A DNA stretch of 64,000 nucleotides from Hemileia vastatrix. Taxonomy: Eukaryota; Basidiomycota; Pucciniomycetes; Pucciniales; Zaghouaniaceae. Below the pieces are notes generated by a model. It saw only the letters and a program-made list of their open reading frames with translations, was not told the origin of the DNA and searched no databases. The DNA lies in assembly GCA_030280995.1 (NCBI GenBank), contig JASXTE010000017.1:18494498-18558497 (forward strand), read 5' to 3'. The first letter of the stretch is position 1. Each line of letters opens with the position of its first letter. Shown one piece after another: positions 32,703-46,259 of this stretch. The position numbers and the translations under genes are program-made.

Positions 32703-33390
32703 TCAGTGTGCTAGTATAATTGGAAGAATTTTTGTCCTTATGATACTGGTTTGAGAGATAAAAGTGTTGGATATAGTGGGAGTTTTTTTGACTTCTTCAT
32801 CTTCATTGATCTCTAACCATTGATCTTTGAGATCAGTGAGTAAATTATGGAGTATAGCACAACACAGAATCCAGTTGATAACTGCCTCTGTTTCAGATTT
32901 ATTTATAGGATTACTTCTTAAATCCCTTAAACTAGAAAAAAAAACTTTCAAGATTCCAATAGAATGTTCAATATGAACTCTTGAATTTTTAAAATGATTG
33001 TTGTACATGGCATTTGGGCTTTCTCCTGAGCATGTCCCCTGAAAAGCAGAAAGTACATACTTTCCACTCACATAAGCAGAATCTTCTAGAAGATACTGAT
33101 CTTTATTGAAGAATTTTTTGGCTTACTTTGAAATTTGCAATCTTTGGAAGAGGTAAGAATCATGAAATGATCCAGGAAATCCAGAAAAGAAAGATATAAA
33201 TTTGCTGACCTCACATATAAGCTGAATGGAAATTGAATATCTATAGAGAAGATATAGGTGTTTTTGTTAGCATGAAAAATAATGAAAGGAACAAAAAATA
33301 AGCTACATTTTTTTTGGGTCAAAGTAATTTTTTCCACCTTGAGCAGGTTTATGACTCAAAAGAATTGTTGTACCATCAACAGAGAAAATT
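32703..33390 (-). pseudogene. PIF/Harbinger DDE transposase, broken
   Basis: On the minus strand the segment has the order of a Harbinger nuclease. VDGTTI near 33385 carries the first Asp. GFPGSFHDSYLF near 33190-33150 carries the second acidic motif. YLLEDSAYVSGKYVLSAF leads into the conserved C-terminal block SRVHIEHSIGILK with the Glu (33071-32703 is open). Stops and at least one frame change separate the pieces. N-terminal sequence, also broken, extends to about 33900. The enzyme would cut element ends and insert at TWA sites. Its length and motif order fit the HARBI1-like family, but this copy cannot make the protein. Confidence 0.85.
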
Positions 33391-34201
33391 TATCTAGGGA
33401 AACCCTCTTCTTGAATCACCTGAGTTGATCTAAGTCTCTCTTTTTTTGTTTTCCGGGTAAGAAGTTGAGATTTAAAGGAGTTGATAGCAGTGATTCATTG
33501 TTTTGTATAATTTTTAACAAAAACATAAATTAAATTAAAGACATCTTCAAAAAGTTTCATGGCAGCTCCATTACCATTGGAACCAAAATGACATAGTTTT
33601 ATGTCCAATTTAATTGAAGGATCATGTTTTTTTTAGAATTTTTTTTTTGAAACACAGGGAGATCATCAATTGGCTTGAGAAATTTAAGGAAAAACTCCTG
33701 TGAATTTCTGAAAAACTGTCTTTACTGGGCTCAGATAGGTTAAGAAGCATCTGTGATGTACTAAGGGTTATGAAGTACTTGGGGCTTTCATGGAAGAAGC
33801 TAATGTTTCCTGGCCATTTTTGATAAAAAAATTAAATCTTCATCAAGATAAGAATCACAGTCAAAGAGAAGATCAAGAGCAATGAAAGTCATTGCTTGAT
33901 TTGATTTATCACAATTTGAGATCAAGGGAGGCATGACTCTAATATGTTATAAAAAGTTAAATGTTGTACAATGTTTTGAGGTATAAAGTATTATGCTTCA
34001 GAGTGCTGTGTATGAATGGGATGATTCTGACAAATTAGTGAAATGGGACATTATGGTGAAATCAGAACATTTGGTTGAGAAAGTGCAGATTTGAATGAAT
34101 TGAGTGATTTACTTTACTTTTGTAATCCACCAGTGTTGGGGCTAGTGTGTTTTGGAAATATGCACTTAGATAAATGTGGATTTGAAAGAACTGAAACCCC
34201 C
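33391..34201 (-). repeat. N-terminal remnant and terminal region of Harbinger copy A
   Basis: The last 240 bp form an inverted match to 36046-36290 (shared blocks GTGCTGTGTATGAATGGGAT and GGCTAGTGTGTTTT). The part between holds decayed N-terminal transposase coding sequence also recognisable in copy B at 36380-36560. Confidence 0.75.
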
Positions 34202-34433
34202 TAATTTCTACATTTAGTAATCATAAATAGTATTTTACACAAAACTTCATAAAAAATCTAGATATAGGGTAAAATCAGAAAGGTCACAAACTCAGAGACT
34301 CAAAAATCACATTACTTTCATAAAATAAAAACCTTATAAAAACATATATTACTGCACTAGGCAACAAGTAAGATATCCCTGATGGGGACATCTGGCACAA
34401 GTTGGGGATATTTTAGGGAGAGACATAAGGATA

Positions 34434-34530
34434 GAAAAATATGTGAAAGAAAAATATGTGCAAGATAAATATGTGTCAAGAAAATATGTGCAAAAAAAAT
34501 ATGCAAGGAAAATAAGTGTAATAAAAATAT
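34434..34530. repeat. Short tandem repeat, AAATATGTG units
   Basis: Six or so imperfect units of 15-18 bp with AAATATGTG-CAAG composition. Confidence 0.75.
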
Positions 34531-34849
34531 GTTGAAACCATGGTATATTTTGTCTTTTAATTTTTTATTCTCAAAAAAATGATTTTTATTTCATTTTATA
34601 TTTTTTTCTCTTTTTTTACAATTTATTTGAAAAAAAATATTATTTTCCAGTGAGCCTTATCACCTTCAAGAAATTTTGAGCTTACTTCTTAAATCACTTA
34701 GATAAATATTTTGAGACATCTTCTTGAAGGAGTCCTTGAATCCTGAAAGAAGATTTAATAGATTTTGAACTTGATTCTTAGCTCCCCTTGAGCTCCTTGA
34801 CTAAGTTTCAAGTCAGCCAGTGACAGATATCAAATTTATACTAGAATAA

Positions 34850-35960
34850 AATATTACATAATTCACTAATAATATTTCACATCACACTTTCTATTTTCAA
34901 TTATACTTTATACTCAAATATCACATTCTGTCATTTGCTAACTTTTTTACTTTTCAATAAAAACTCAAAATTTTCTAACTTGTTTCTCACCTCAATTACC
35001 ACTTTTCAATCATTATTTTGTACATAAACAACACATTTTATCATTCACTAATTTTTTTCTCTGATAATATTCATCCTTTCCATATAAATTTTATACTATA
35101 ATATAACATTCCATCATTAACTAGCATTTTTTCTCATCTCCCTTGGTATTTTTCCATCATAATTTTATACTCATATCAACAATTAATCATTTTCTAAAAT
35201 TTTTCCTTTTACCATTTTATACTTTTCCATCACATTTCAATATTTTCTAACTTTTTATCTACCTCACTAGCATTATTTCATTCATTATTTTGTACTTAAA
35301 TAACAAATTAGGGGGTATCAAAGTTAGAAATATTTGATTTCAAACCACCTCTTTTTTCCGCCAATTCAGCCATAATTATTTTTTCAAATATGCCATATTT
35401 TGCCCCCAACACCTTTTTACTCAGAATTAATGTCAAGTGTGTGGCTCTCTTTTTGTTTTGTGAAATACCTTTTAAATAATTAAAAATTTCTAACTTTGAT
35501 ACCCCCTATTTTATCACTTATTAACATTTTTGTCATCTGATATTACCCTTTTCAATATCAATTTAGTACTAAAATAACATATTACATCATTCACTAATTA
35601 TTTTACTTAAACTTTTCCATCACAATTTGATATTAAAATATCACATTCTATTACATGCTAACTTTTTTTAATCTAACTTGCCTTCCTTCAATTAAAATTT
35701 TTCATTTAAACAACACATTTCCCCATTTACTAACTTTTTTGTCATCCCATATTCCCCTTTTCCTTATCTATTATATATAAAACTATCACCTTCCATCATT
35801 TGCTAACATTGTTTATCATCTCACTTGCCTTATTACCTCATCATTCAATATACAAATATCAAATTTCATGATTTTATAGCTATCTTCTCATTTCATATTC
35901 CACTTCCCTTTTAACTGTATACTCAAATACCATACCTCATCACTTTCCATAAATATAGAC
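34850..35960. repeat. Satellite-like array of about 70-bp units
   Basis: More than ten diverged units with TATCACATT, CATCATTTGCTAAC, TTTTTCATCTCAC and CCATCACAATTTTATACT blocks in constant order. It lies between the facing ends of Harbinger copies A and B and is interrupted by a 196-bp MITE. Noncoding. Confidence 0.85.
35311..35506. mobile_element. 196-bp MITE inside the satellite
   Basis: Terminal inverted repeats GGGGGTATCAAAGTTAGAAA at 35311-35330 and their reverse complement ending at 35506, essentially perfect over 20 bp. TA flanks both ends. The interior is AT-rich and has no gene. The GGGGG start resembles Harbinger ends, but the repeats are otherwise different from copies A and B. 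Confidence 0.8.
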
Positions 35961-36045
35961 TAGTAAGTTTATGGTTTAAATCACTAATTCACCATATAAA
36001 AACCCATCATCAAAGAAAAAGTACATCTATTAGAAACATCAATAA

Positions 36046-36290
36046 GGGGGTGTCAGTTCTGGATAATCTGCACTTATTCAAGTGAAGATTTTCAAAACAC
36101 ACTAGCCCCCACACTGGTGGATTTCAAAATGAAATAAGTCACTTATTTCACTCAAATCTGCACTTTCTTAACCAAAAGTGCTTACTTCACCATAACATCT
36201 CATTTCACTGATTTGTCTGCATCATCCCATTCATACACAGCACTCTGCAGAATAACACTTTATAACTCAAAAAATCAAACATAACTTACA
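36046..36290. repeat. Left terminal region of Harbinger copy B
   Basis: About 245 bp matching in reverse the right end of copy A (34201-33960), well beyond the short terminal repeat. Confidence 0.85.
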
Positions 36291-38548
36291 TTTTTATACC
36301 ATATATGAGCCATGCCTTCCTCACTCTCAAATCATGATGAGCTACATCATGCAATAAGTTTCACAGCTTATGATCTCCTCTTGGACTCTGACTGAAATTC
36401 TAATTCTGATCTTGAAGAAGATTTTCTTTTTTTATTAAAAGTGCCTAGGAAATTTTACCTTCTTCCAAGAAAGGCTCAAGTACTTCACTCACCCGATTAC
36501 ACTATCAAAACACTTCTTAACCTACCTGTACCCAGTTTTAGACAATCTTTTAGGAATTTTCATGAATTTTTCATTAGAATGGTTATTTTTATTAGATTAT
36601 TGACATTAAATTTTTGAAATTTCTGTTATAGTTACTTTTTTTCAAGTCTCTTTATTTTCCCTCATCAACTCAACATGAAGTTGCATAATTTTTCAGGCAT
36701 TCTTTTCTTCATTCATCACTAATATCCATTTCCTCCTCTTCTCATTCATACCTAAAATAATTTGAAGACAATTTTTTTTGCTCAACTCATCTTTCCAGGT
36801 AAGTGATTTTTTCACTTTTACTTATATATTTGCTAATTATTATTATTATTTTTTTCTTTTTTGTATATAAATTCTTTTAGTAAGTGTTTACTTTTTGATT
36901 TTAAATCTAAAATTAAACTTTTTTCTTCTCTCCCTCTTTTATTTCTTTTTTAACTCCATCATCCTACTCTTCATCCCTCATTGGCATGTTCATTACTCCC
37001 CCTTCCCCCTATTTCACTTTTTTTGGGGGTTTCATGTTGTTGAAACACATACATTGCACATTCTTTAGGAATGCACTTGCTCCATATTCAATTTACGTCA
37101 AATTTCAACTTCACTCTCTCTAACTCTTTTTTCCTACCTTTCAATCAAGGTAAGTTTCATCTCTTTTTTTCATGTCTATATTATATCTCTTTCTTTCTAT
37201 AAAAATTTAATACTTAAATACATGTAGGACTCATATCTGGATAAATGTGGACTTATTCAACTCCTCATGTTGTCATTTTCATTATCACTTCTCAAGTTTT
37301 TGCAAAATTTTGAAAATCAGTCTCAGAAATAGTGTTAGGTTTATTCAAATCTAACTTATTTCTAGCTGAATATTTTCCTGAAGGCTATCTTTAATTTCCT
37401 GTAAGAAGATTTGAATTTGCTTTGGATTTTGCTAAGATATTGACCTTTAAAGTTGAGCCTTTTTTCCCAATTTAACTTTTTTTTATTTCATGTTTTTATA
37501 TTTTAAATTAGGCTTAGGTTTATTCATATCTACTTTCCTTCTAGATAAAGTACTTCTGAAGCCTATCTTTCATTTCTCACAAACCAATTTGAATTTGGTT
37601 CACTAGTTTCTGAGTTATTGACCTTTAAGGTTGAGCCTTTTTTCCCAATTTCACTTTTATTTATTTCATAATGTTTACATCATGCATTTGTCTTTCCAGA
37701 TTCCTCAAACAACATTTCTCTTTACTTATTAATCTTTCCTTTCATCAAGGTATATTTTTTCTTTTTCTTAGCATTTTCATATGTATAACCATTCACTCTT
37801 TTTTTCTGCTCTTATCAGATCAGTCAAAATTTAGTCTAACAAATTAACTAGGTAAAAAAAGAAAGTAAAATTGATAAATTTAAAAAACTTTATGTAGATC
37901 AAAAAATTATGGGGATTTGTAAAATCATTGAATAACTTTTATTCTTTCATGAATTTTTAATAATTAAATCTGATAATTAAATTTACTTAATTAAAGTAAT
38001 GATCCAATGAACTTGTGTTGCATAAAAGGTTATCATAATAAATTTGAATTTTTTCATGAGGTTCCTCCAGCCAATAGTTGTGTAAATTCCCAAAATTAAT
38101 TTCTAGACTTGTCTGTGATTCGGCTAGAAGAATTCTCATTACTCTAAAATTAGTAAATTTGACGTATCTTATTTATATATTTATTAATTTATGTAATTAT
38201 ATTGAATTTTGGTGATTTTCTCTTTTTACTTCATTAAAATGCAGGGGAGGGTATTGCCAAATTTTCAAATCTGAAATGAGAAATTGATAACTTAAAATAA
38301 CTTGGTGATAACCACCCCTTGCTTCAATAAAATTCATGGGAGAGTATTTCCAAATTTTTCAAACAGATATAGAATTTTGTTGACTTAGATTTATTTAGAA
38401 ATGTGAATCGGTGGTGAGGTGATAAAATTATGTTGGTGATGAGGATTTTTGCACAGGTGTCAGTATTATTTTACCATCTGTAATTCCAAAGGTGCAATAT
38501 TTTAGAGTCAAGTAAGTACAATTGATGTTATCATAATCTCATGAAATA
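36291..38548. other. Interior of Harbinger copy B, left part
   Basis: No intact gene. From about 37030 on it is homologous to 61310-63100 (copy C), sharing CACATACATTGCACATTCTTTA, CAATCAAGGTAAGTTTCATC and GGGAGGGTATTGCCAAA blocks. Repeated AAGGTAAGT sequences look like splice donors but no spliced frame could be assembled. Confidence 0.6.
37265..37680. repeat. Tandem repeat of about 180 bp in Harbinger copy B
   Basis: Two units, each with TTAGGTTTATTCA, CTGAAGCCTATCTTTCATTTC, TTTGAATTTGGTTCA and TTGAGCCTTTTTTCCCAATTT in the same order. It is homologous to the array at 61590-62240. Confidence 0.85.
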
Positions 38549-39346
38549 TGTCAAGGGGTCTTTCAAGTCTAGAAGGTTTTATAGGGAGGTCCAATGGTGG
38601 TAACGACGGTTTTTGAGGGATTCAAACTCAGGTACGTATTTTCCTATCTTAAAGATTATTTAATCAATAATAAGAGGTAAAGAGTTGGATTATTATTAAA
38701 ATTAATGGATTAGAATTAGGTTTAATGTAAATACTAAGGCAATAATAAATAGTAATAAATGGATTGTAAATAGTTGTAATAAAGTAAGTAAGTAATGAAT
38801 GAATAAAAGACAACCAAGAGAGAGGCCTTATTATAGGCAAAGGAGGGACAAACCATGGCAATGAAATTCTAAAAAAAGTAGTATGAGAGAGGGAGAAAAA
38901 AGAATATTCCAGAAGGAGTATTTCAAATAACAAAGTTGTTCTAAAAAGAAGGTGTCAAAAAGATGTATTTACAGAGTATGTCAGAAATACATAAATTTAT
39001 TTAATATTTACTGTAGAAGTCAATTCTAAATAAGAAATTTAAATTTTTTGTATATATTTATTTTTATTTGAATATTATAATTTTAATTTAATTTAAAATC
39101 TATTTTTTAATGTAAAATTTTAATTTTTCTAACCTGTCAATGAGCACGGTGTTAGAGAAAAAATTTAAGGGACATTTTATATTTAATTTTAATTATTCAT
39201 TTAATTTTACCATTGTGTAATTAGTTAATTTATTACAGGTAATTTTAATGTAACTAATTTAATTAAATAATTAAAATAATAAGGTGTGGCTTCATCCAGT
39301 AAATAATTAATTATTTTACTGGGTAATTCTAGTAGCCTGGCTGACT
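38549..39346 (-). repeat. 3' LTR of E3
   Basis: On the plus strand it starts TGTCAAGGGG and ends GGCTGACT; the partner LTR ends GGCTGACA. It is preceded in element orientation by the purine-rich GAGTGAGGGAGAG, a likely polypurine tract. It contains the uninterrupted target sequence of E4 (ACAAACCATGG near 38850). Confidence 0.9.
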
Positions 39347-39378
39347 CTCCCTCACTCTAAAAAAACAATAAAAAAATT

Positions 39379-42300
39379 CTATGATTTTTTCTTTTTATAT
39401 TTCTTTAGCAGAGTGGGAAGATTAGATATTTCCTTCCCAGGTAACCAAGAATCATATTCAGAAGATTTATTCTTGAATCTCAATAAGTATTCTGTACCTT
39501 TTTCAGCAGTAACTATTCTGTCATTTAGAATATTATCAATTTCTGCTGTCTCAGTGATTTCATTAGGGGTCTTTTTTGGTCTCCCCCTCCTTTTGGGAAG
39601 TAAATCACTATTGGATGTATAAGGTTTCAAAAGAGATATTGGAAAAACAGGATGTTTTCTGTCATATGGAGAATACAAAATAACTTCAACTGCATTATCA
39701 CCAACCATTCTTCTTACAACAAATGGACCAACAAATGGGTCTTTCAATTTGTTATTACCTTGTAAATTGAAGTGGAATGTAGAAATCAACACCTCATCAC
39801 CCTTTTTAAAAGTGTATTCTTTATGGGATTTGTCCCATCTCTTCTTCTCATATTCTAATGATTTTTCAATACATTTTTGAGAATGACTTCTGCAAAGTTG
39901 TTGCATTTGAAGAGAAGATTTTACACCAGGACGTAAATCCAATTTAGTTATTTTATTATTGAGAATTTGGGCAGGAGTATTTTGAACATATCCAAGCCAG
40001 AGCTCAAAGGCTTTCTATGAGTAACAGAATGAACAGTGCTATTATAAGCAAATTCTAACCCAGGAAGTAAGGTAACCCAATCATGAGTGAATCTGTCATT
40101 ATCTTTATACTCAAGGCCAAAGGCACAGTACCTTCTTATCATGTCCTCTAGAGTCTGAATCATTCTTTCAGCTAATCCATCAGTCTGAGGGTGATGGGCA
40201 TTAGATAGTTTCAGATCACAACCACACACATCCATCAGAGACATCCAAAATTCAGAAGTAAATTTAGGGTCTCTGTCAGAGATTATGGCTTTAAGAAAAC
40301 CAGCAGTATTAAACATATGAGACCACCATAAGAAGGCTAATTCCTTAGTGGAAACATCCTTGTGAGTAGGGATAAATTTACACATTTTGGTGAATCTGTC
40401 CACAATAACCCAACAAGAGTTATAACTGTCTTTTCCAGCAATAAGTAATCCTGTTACAAAATTCATGTTCATTATCTACCATGATGCATCAGGAGGTTCA
40501 ATATGTTGCATTAATCTAGCTCTCTTACCAGTCAATCTTTTTGATTTTTGGCAAGAATCACAAGATTCAACATATAATTTGGTGTCTTCAGACATATTAG
40601 CCCACCAAGAAGTGTTTTTAATTCTGATCATTGTTTTTTCAAGATCAAAATGTCCAGATAATATGTCATGACAAATTTTCAAGATGATTTCTTTCATAGA
40701 AGGAGGAATAACAATGACATTACTCAACTCTCTTCTATAATATAGATATCCTTCATCAATTGAAAACTTACCTTTTTCCAAAGCCTTCTGGTACTTTGTT
40801 GGAAGGGTTTTAATTAATGCTTGTATTGAAGCATTCTTTGGATCATTTAATATGGTGCATAACTTTTTCAAGTCAGTGTCCTTATCATATGAATCCAGAA
40901 TAAGCTGCAATAGCTATTCCTCCATATCAACCACATATATCCCATGAATATGAATAATTTCATCCTCAGGATCATAAGCAGGATTTGAGTCATCATTTGG
41001 TAAATGTAACCTTGATAACATATCCACATTTGAGTGAACAATACCAGCCCTATGGATAATTGTAATTCTCCCTCTGTATTTCTGAACAGCTAACTGCCAT
41101 CTGAACATATGTCTGTTAGGTGTTTTCAAGTTTAAAAGGGATTTAACTGCACTTCATTCTGTAACAATTTCAAATATATGGTCATCTAGGTAATAATGTA
41201 GATTTTCTAGAGCCCACACTACGGCTTAACATTCAAGCTGAGTGGAACCATATTTCAATTCACTATTTCTCAAGGTTCTTGAAATATAACAAATTACTAC
41301 TTCTGATACTTTATCATTCATCACTTGTTTTTGATGGAGGGAAGCACCAAGACCAATAAAACTGGCATCAGTGTACAAAACAAATGGTTGATTAAAGTCA
41401 GGTAAAGCAAGAATTGGTGCTGACATCAAACAGTGGTTCATAGTGTCAAAAGCTCTCTGTCTTTCACTATTCCAGACAAAAGCAACATCCTTTCTAGTCA
41501 GTTGGGTAAGGGGTAAAGCTATGACTTGGTAATTTTTAATATACTGTCTATAGTATACACACATTCCCAAAAAACTCTGGAGCTCTCTAACTGTGGTAGG
41601 AGCCTTCACCTGCTGTATGGCTGCCACTTTATTTTGGTCAACACATATCTGTAACCCTGAAACAACATGACCCAGCACTTTTAAGGAATGAAAAACAAAT
41701 TTAAATTTCTTCAAAGCAAGTGTCATATTTATTTCATCCATTTTGTTGAACACTTTACACAGGTGGTTGAGATGGTCCTCAAATGTTTTTGAGAATATAA
41801 TGATATCATCAATATAAACCATCAGACATCCTTCAATTATCTCCTGATGGAATGTGTTATCCATAACTTTTTGAAAATCTGAAGGGGCATTTTTAGGGCC
41901 GAATTGCATCCTAATATACTTATAAATACCCATATGAGTGGCAATCATCAGAAAGTTCTGAGAATTTTTCTCAACAGGTACCTGGTGATATCCCTTGTTA
42001 CCATCCAAGCAGCTGATATATTTAGCACCTTGTAAGGTAGCATGTGTAGAGCTAATTCTAGGTAAAGGGTAGATATAATCAACAGTATAAGTATTCAATG
42101 CTCTATAATCACCACATAACCTGGCTTTGACTTTCTCATAAGAAATTAGGACAGGGGAGATAACACAATATTTAGGTGTTTCAACTACCTTTTCAATAAT
42201 ATTCATTTTCAATGGGGTAGAGATATTATCCTCAATATCTTTTCTCTTTGTGGGAGAAGCAGGATAAGGCTTCTTCTTCAAACTAGGTGGTATGTCAGTT

Positions 42301-42524
42301 AATGGACAAGATAATGAGAGTTTCATTTCTTCTTTAACAAATCCTAGTTCATGTGACCCATGAGCAAAGGCAATAGGAAACGATTTTATCAATTTAATGA
42401 TGGAATCTTTATCCTCACCAGAAAGTTGTTCTCCAAAAGAAGCATTTTCAATTTCAGACATAAGAGCATGCATTTCCTTTGTAGACCTTCCTTTATATTG
42501 AATCACAGAATTACATGTGTTCAA
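39379..42524 (-). pseudogene. Pol of E3 (RT, RNase H, integrase, chromodomain-like end)
   Basis: Open pieces follow in order: 42524-41226 is reverse transcriptase with YPLPRIS, FGPKNAPSDFQKVMD and the intact catalytic VYIDDIIIFS, then the RNase H start with FVLYTDAS. 41129-40914 continues RNase H (LKTPNRHMFRWQ). 40910-40476 has the integrase H-H-C-C zinc site ending CDSCQKSK. 40472-39948 is the DDE core with VIVDRFTK, SDRDPKF and QTDGLAERM. 39942-39379 has the GPF/Y module and a chromodomain-like segment (YLLRFKNKSSEYDSWLPGKE). Stops interrupt between the pieces, for example TAA after LEC near 41224. It would copy and integrate the element; chromodomains of this group bind histone marks. Confidence 0.92.
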
Positions 42525-42532
42525 TTCTGGTT

Positions 42533-45411
42533 TTAATAATTTTTTGGGGAGGAAATCTTAAATTTTCTCTTCCCATTTATCCCCATTGTGAAGCATTGGT
42601 TTGAAGGATCTAATTTTATGCCATATTTGGTTAAAATGTCATTTCCTATGATAAACCAACTGCTTAAATTATCATTTTTCATGACAACAAAATCACAAAT
42701 AGCTCTTACAAAACTATGGTTATATTTAAAAAACACTGTGGCTTTGTATTTACCAATGGGGGACAAAACAGAGCCATAACCTCTCCAATTTTCAGAAATG
42801 ATAGGCATCAGTTTAGATTTACAGTATTGATCCACTGAAGCAAGTGCTGTCCAGATACTACAGCTCCTCCAGCTCCAGAATCCAGAACAACTTCAATGCT
42901 GGTTCCATTAATCAAGACTGGTTCTTTGAGAGGGGCAATAACAGTTGAGCTATCCTCAATGTTCCTTATGATCTCAGCATCCTCAACTGTAGATAAATTA
43001 TTATTATCAATATCAATAGTGTTTAAATAATGAATATCTTCTTCCAGAATCAAGATATCTTGTTGAGATTCATATGAAATATTGCTGGCACAATCACTTG
43101 AAGTATCATCCAGTGCTATTGTGTCATCAGTCTGCTCCTCAGTTTGTTCAACAAGATTTATCCTCTTGTCACAAACATGGCCTTTCTGACAAGTCTTGTT
43201 GCACTTGAAGCAAGTGTTTGTTGCACACTTCTTTGGTGCAACAGGGGCAGAAGGTTTACCAACCTTTTCCAGAGGTTTCTGTTGGTATGTGGAGGATTTG
43301 TCCAAAGGGGTCCTATGAATGAATCTTCTGGCATCATTCTTGTTGTTTAGAAGGATCTCATTACAAGTATTAATGAAGGAAGAAGGTTCTCTGGAGAACT
43401 CAGTCCTGGACACTATCAAGTCTCTCAAAGACATTGGTAATTTATAAAGGATCCTGTCCTTCCATAACTCAAACTCCATATTTGGGTCCATTTCCCTCAA
43501 GATTTTTACAAGTTTCATTAAGAACTCAATAGTTCTATCAGTAGAAGAGCTATATCTAGTTTCCTCATACTGCCTTTGTTGAGCCATCCTAAACTTGGAG
43601 CCACCAAATTGTGCTTTAATCAATTTTTTCCAATCTTCCCATGAGTAGTCATTCCTATCCAGGAGAACAGATTCATACCACATTAGGGCTACATTGGTAA
43701 ACAAAGAAATTAACTTAGACACAATTTCCTCATCTGAGAGTTTGTAAGAATTTTTTAAGTTATCAATTCTCCTAATGAATTGCTGCCAATCAGAAGAAAA
43801 ATCACCATCAAATGTTGGGTACTGGTCAAGTTTTGGCCAATTCTTTTGATTTGAAGGAGCCTCCTTAGTATTAGCTTGTTTCTGACTAAGAAGCAGCTGT
43901 AACCTCTCCAATTGTGCTTTAATCTCATTGTTTTATACTTCTGTAGAAGATCCTGGTGCATCATCAATTTTTGATGGAAACTCAGTGGTATCAACAGGCA
44001 TTTCTGAATCTAATTTTATTTTAGATGAACTAGCAACAGGTAAACTTGGAGCATCCTGTACAATATGCTCCTTCAAAGAAGTTTCAGAATATTTTTGATC
44101 ATTAAACAATGAATTCAATTTCTCTTCAATGGTTGTTAGTATGGTTTTCACTCTTGGAAGACTAGATAAACTCTCATTGACTGTTGCAAAAGATAACTGG
44201 GTTTTATTTTGAAAAGATGAATAATGATCACCCAATCTTTTCAGGTTCATCTTATCTACCTCTAGCTCCAGGCAACAGGTAGATACACTATCCTGCAGTT
44301 TAGACAAATCATTTTTAATATTTTGCCATAAAGCAAATTTCTTTTCATGGGTTGCTTTTTAATGAAACAAATCATCAGAAACTCTCTGTAACTCACTCCT
44401 CAATGCTTGATAACCCTGTTCAGTTAACAAACTATTATATTTCTGAGTCAATTGCATGTTGTTCATTATATGATTTTGTTTAGCAATAATATCCCTCAAA
44501 TATTCATCATTAATGTTAGCTACATCTGTAGTGTTTCTCAATAAGGAAACAGAGTAACTTTTCAGATTCTCATAAAACTCAGGCTCAAGTTTTTCATCAA
44601 TAATAGCCATATCAGGATTTATCATTGAAGTAGAAATTAGGACTAAAGGATTATATAAATTTGAAATTTGAGCAATTTGTCTACTGTTCTCAGCCTCTAC
44701 ACGTCTCACAGACTCATCTCCTCTTCCAGAATTACCTGAAGGAACTGAATCAGTTACAAGAAATGGTACTTGAGATTCAATAGAGGGGCTTACCATGGCT
44801 TGGGAAAGACTTGGGTGTGGTTTTTCTTTCTCCTTCTTCCTCCTTGATAGGGATGAGGAGGTATTTGATTGAACTGATTTGTTCTTGAAGGACCTGCCTG
44901 AGGTACTTGGTGATGTTGCTGTTGGGACAGATAATCCCACTGGGTGTTCAGCCAATCCCACTGCCACTTTGAGACTTCCACCTTTTCTTTTTGCTGGGGG
45001 GCCAGTTGTGGAAGGGCTTTTGGAGGAGGAGGTTTCTTCTTCTCTTGAAGAAAAGACTCTATGTTTCTTACCTTGTCTTCTAGACAATCTATCCTTGACC
45101 TCAGCTTGAGGTTTTCTGTCCTCAACTCCTTGATGTGAGTAGAGAGATTATTTACCTGCTGGTTTAAGGGCATCTTTTTTATCTTGAGGCCTTTAAGAAG
45201 CTCTTCTGGGGGGTTTATTGAAGGTTTTTGTTCCTGGGCATTTGTCTCTACCAGAATCTCCACTTCCTCCACTTCCATGTCCTGATTGGTTCAATGATTT
45301 ATTAATTTGAGCTAATTTTGTAGTTAAAGGAGAACTCACAGAAGTAGCCTCATCATAATCAATCAGATTCTGTTCATTTTCACGTGCAGTAGAAAAACCT
45401 TGGTCAGTCAT
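42533..45411 (-). pseudogene. Gag-protease of E3
   Basis: Starts at ATG 45411 (MTDQGFSTARENEQ). A frame change near 45260 leads into a coiled coil (LRTENLKLRSRIDCLEDKV, about 45160-45050) and a Pro/Gln region, another near 44800 into 44790-44359, then 44307-43933, and finally the capsid-like domain 43911-43250 (YPTFDGDFSSDWQQFI) with a zinc-knuckle-like C-x2-C-x7-C run near 43215. The protease starts with an intact DSGAGG motif near 42880 and continues in another frame (42835-42533) with FIIGNDILTKYGI. The product would build the particle and cleave it. At least four frame breaks. Confidence 0.85.
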
Positions 45412-46259
45412 TGTTTTAAATCTAACCTGAAGTGAGGAAAAGAAACAATAAGATGAATCAGTTTTATTTTTGCTTTATAAAAGAAAAATAAATAAATAAA
45501 AGAATATTAAATTCTTCAGGATAAAAATCAACTGAAAATAATAATCAATTATTTATTACTTCAAAATAATCTTATAACCAGGACTTACAAGAAATCAACT
45601 GAAGAAATTAAAATAATTTTTAATTTAACAAATTAATTTATGATGATTATCAGGATTTAAATCAACTGAAGGATATTTAATTACCAGTACTCAATGTCAA
45701 CTGATATAATTTAGTATAGTTTTATTTTTTATTAATTAAAATTTTTATTGTCAGGACATTTTTTCAACTGGAACAAAAAAAATATTTTTATTTATCAGGA
45801 CAAAGTCAACTGAAAATTACAATTAATTTTTTAAAAAAATAAAAATTTATTACTTCTAGGACTAAGAACAAAATTTCTCTATCTTTGTCAACTAGGAAAA
45901 TAAATAAATAAAAATAATTTCAATTTACCAGACACCTCCCCCTGTAAAATGAGAAAATTAATGCCACTTACAGAGTGCTGAGTAAAAGGAAATACGTGGA
46001 GTATGAAGAGTGCAAAGTGACCCACTAATAGTAATTAATAATTACCACAAAATATATAACTATTAGTTAGTATATATGCATAAGTTTTAGAGTGCGGTTT
46101 GATTCCTGTTCGCAGCAAAAAAAAATAAGTTATGTAATATATGACGTTTGTTGAATTTGTCGTCCACTTGTCCTTACAGGTACCTTGATGTTAATGGTCC
46201 CATGGTCTCCAGTCCTCAAGATAACAATGTGCTGTTGACGATTCGGAAAGGTTCCCGAC
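45412..46259 (-). other. 5' untranslated region of E3
   Basis: AT-rich leader between the gag start and the 5' LTR, with repeated CAACTGAA and TTATCAGGA blocks. The base run after the LTR (minus strand GTCGGGAACC) is where the PBS should be, but I could match it neither to a tRNA pattern nor to the LTR itself. Confidence 0.5.

Larger units (their letters stand above)
27453..34201 (-). mobile_element. PIF/Harbinger-type transposon, copy A
   Basis: The left end GGGGGAGTCAGTCC and the right end (reverse complement GGGGGTTTCAGTTC) match the two ends of copy B (36046-57281) over more than 200 bp each. It contains a Harbinger DDE transposase pseudogene (33390-32703). The right end is followed by TAA, the typical target of this superfamily; the left flank is ATA, so the duplication is not clean. 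The interior also carries a tandem array and a large foldback. Confidence 0.78.

Noticed and set aside
46095..46125. tRNA T-arm or pol III B-box-like stretch (GGTTTGATTCC) near E3 leader
   Set aside because: The flanks do not pair as a T stem, no acceptor stem or A box is found, and the adjacent A-run alone is not enough for a SINE.
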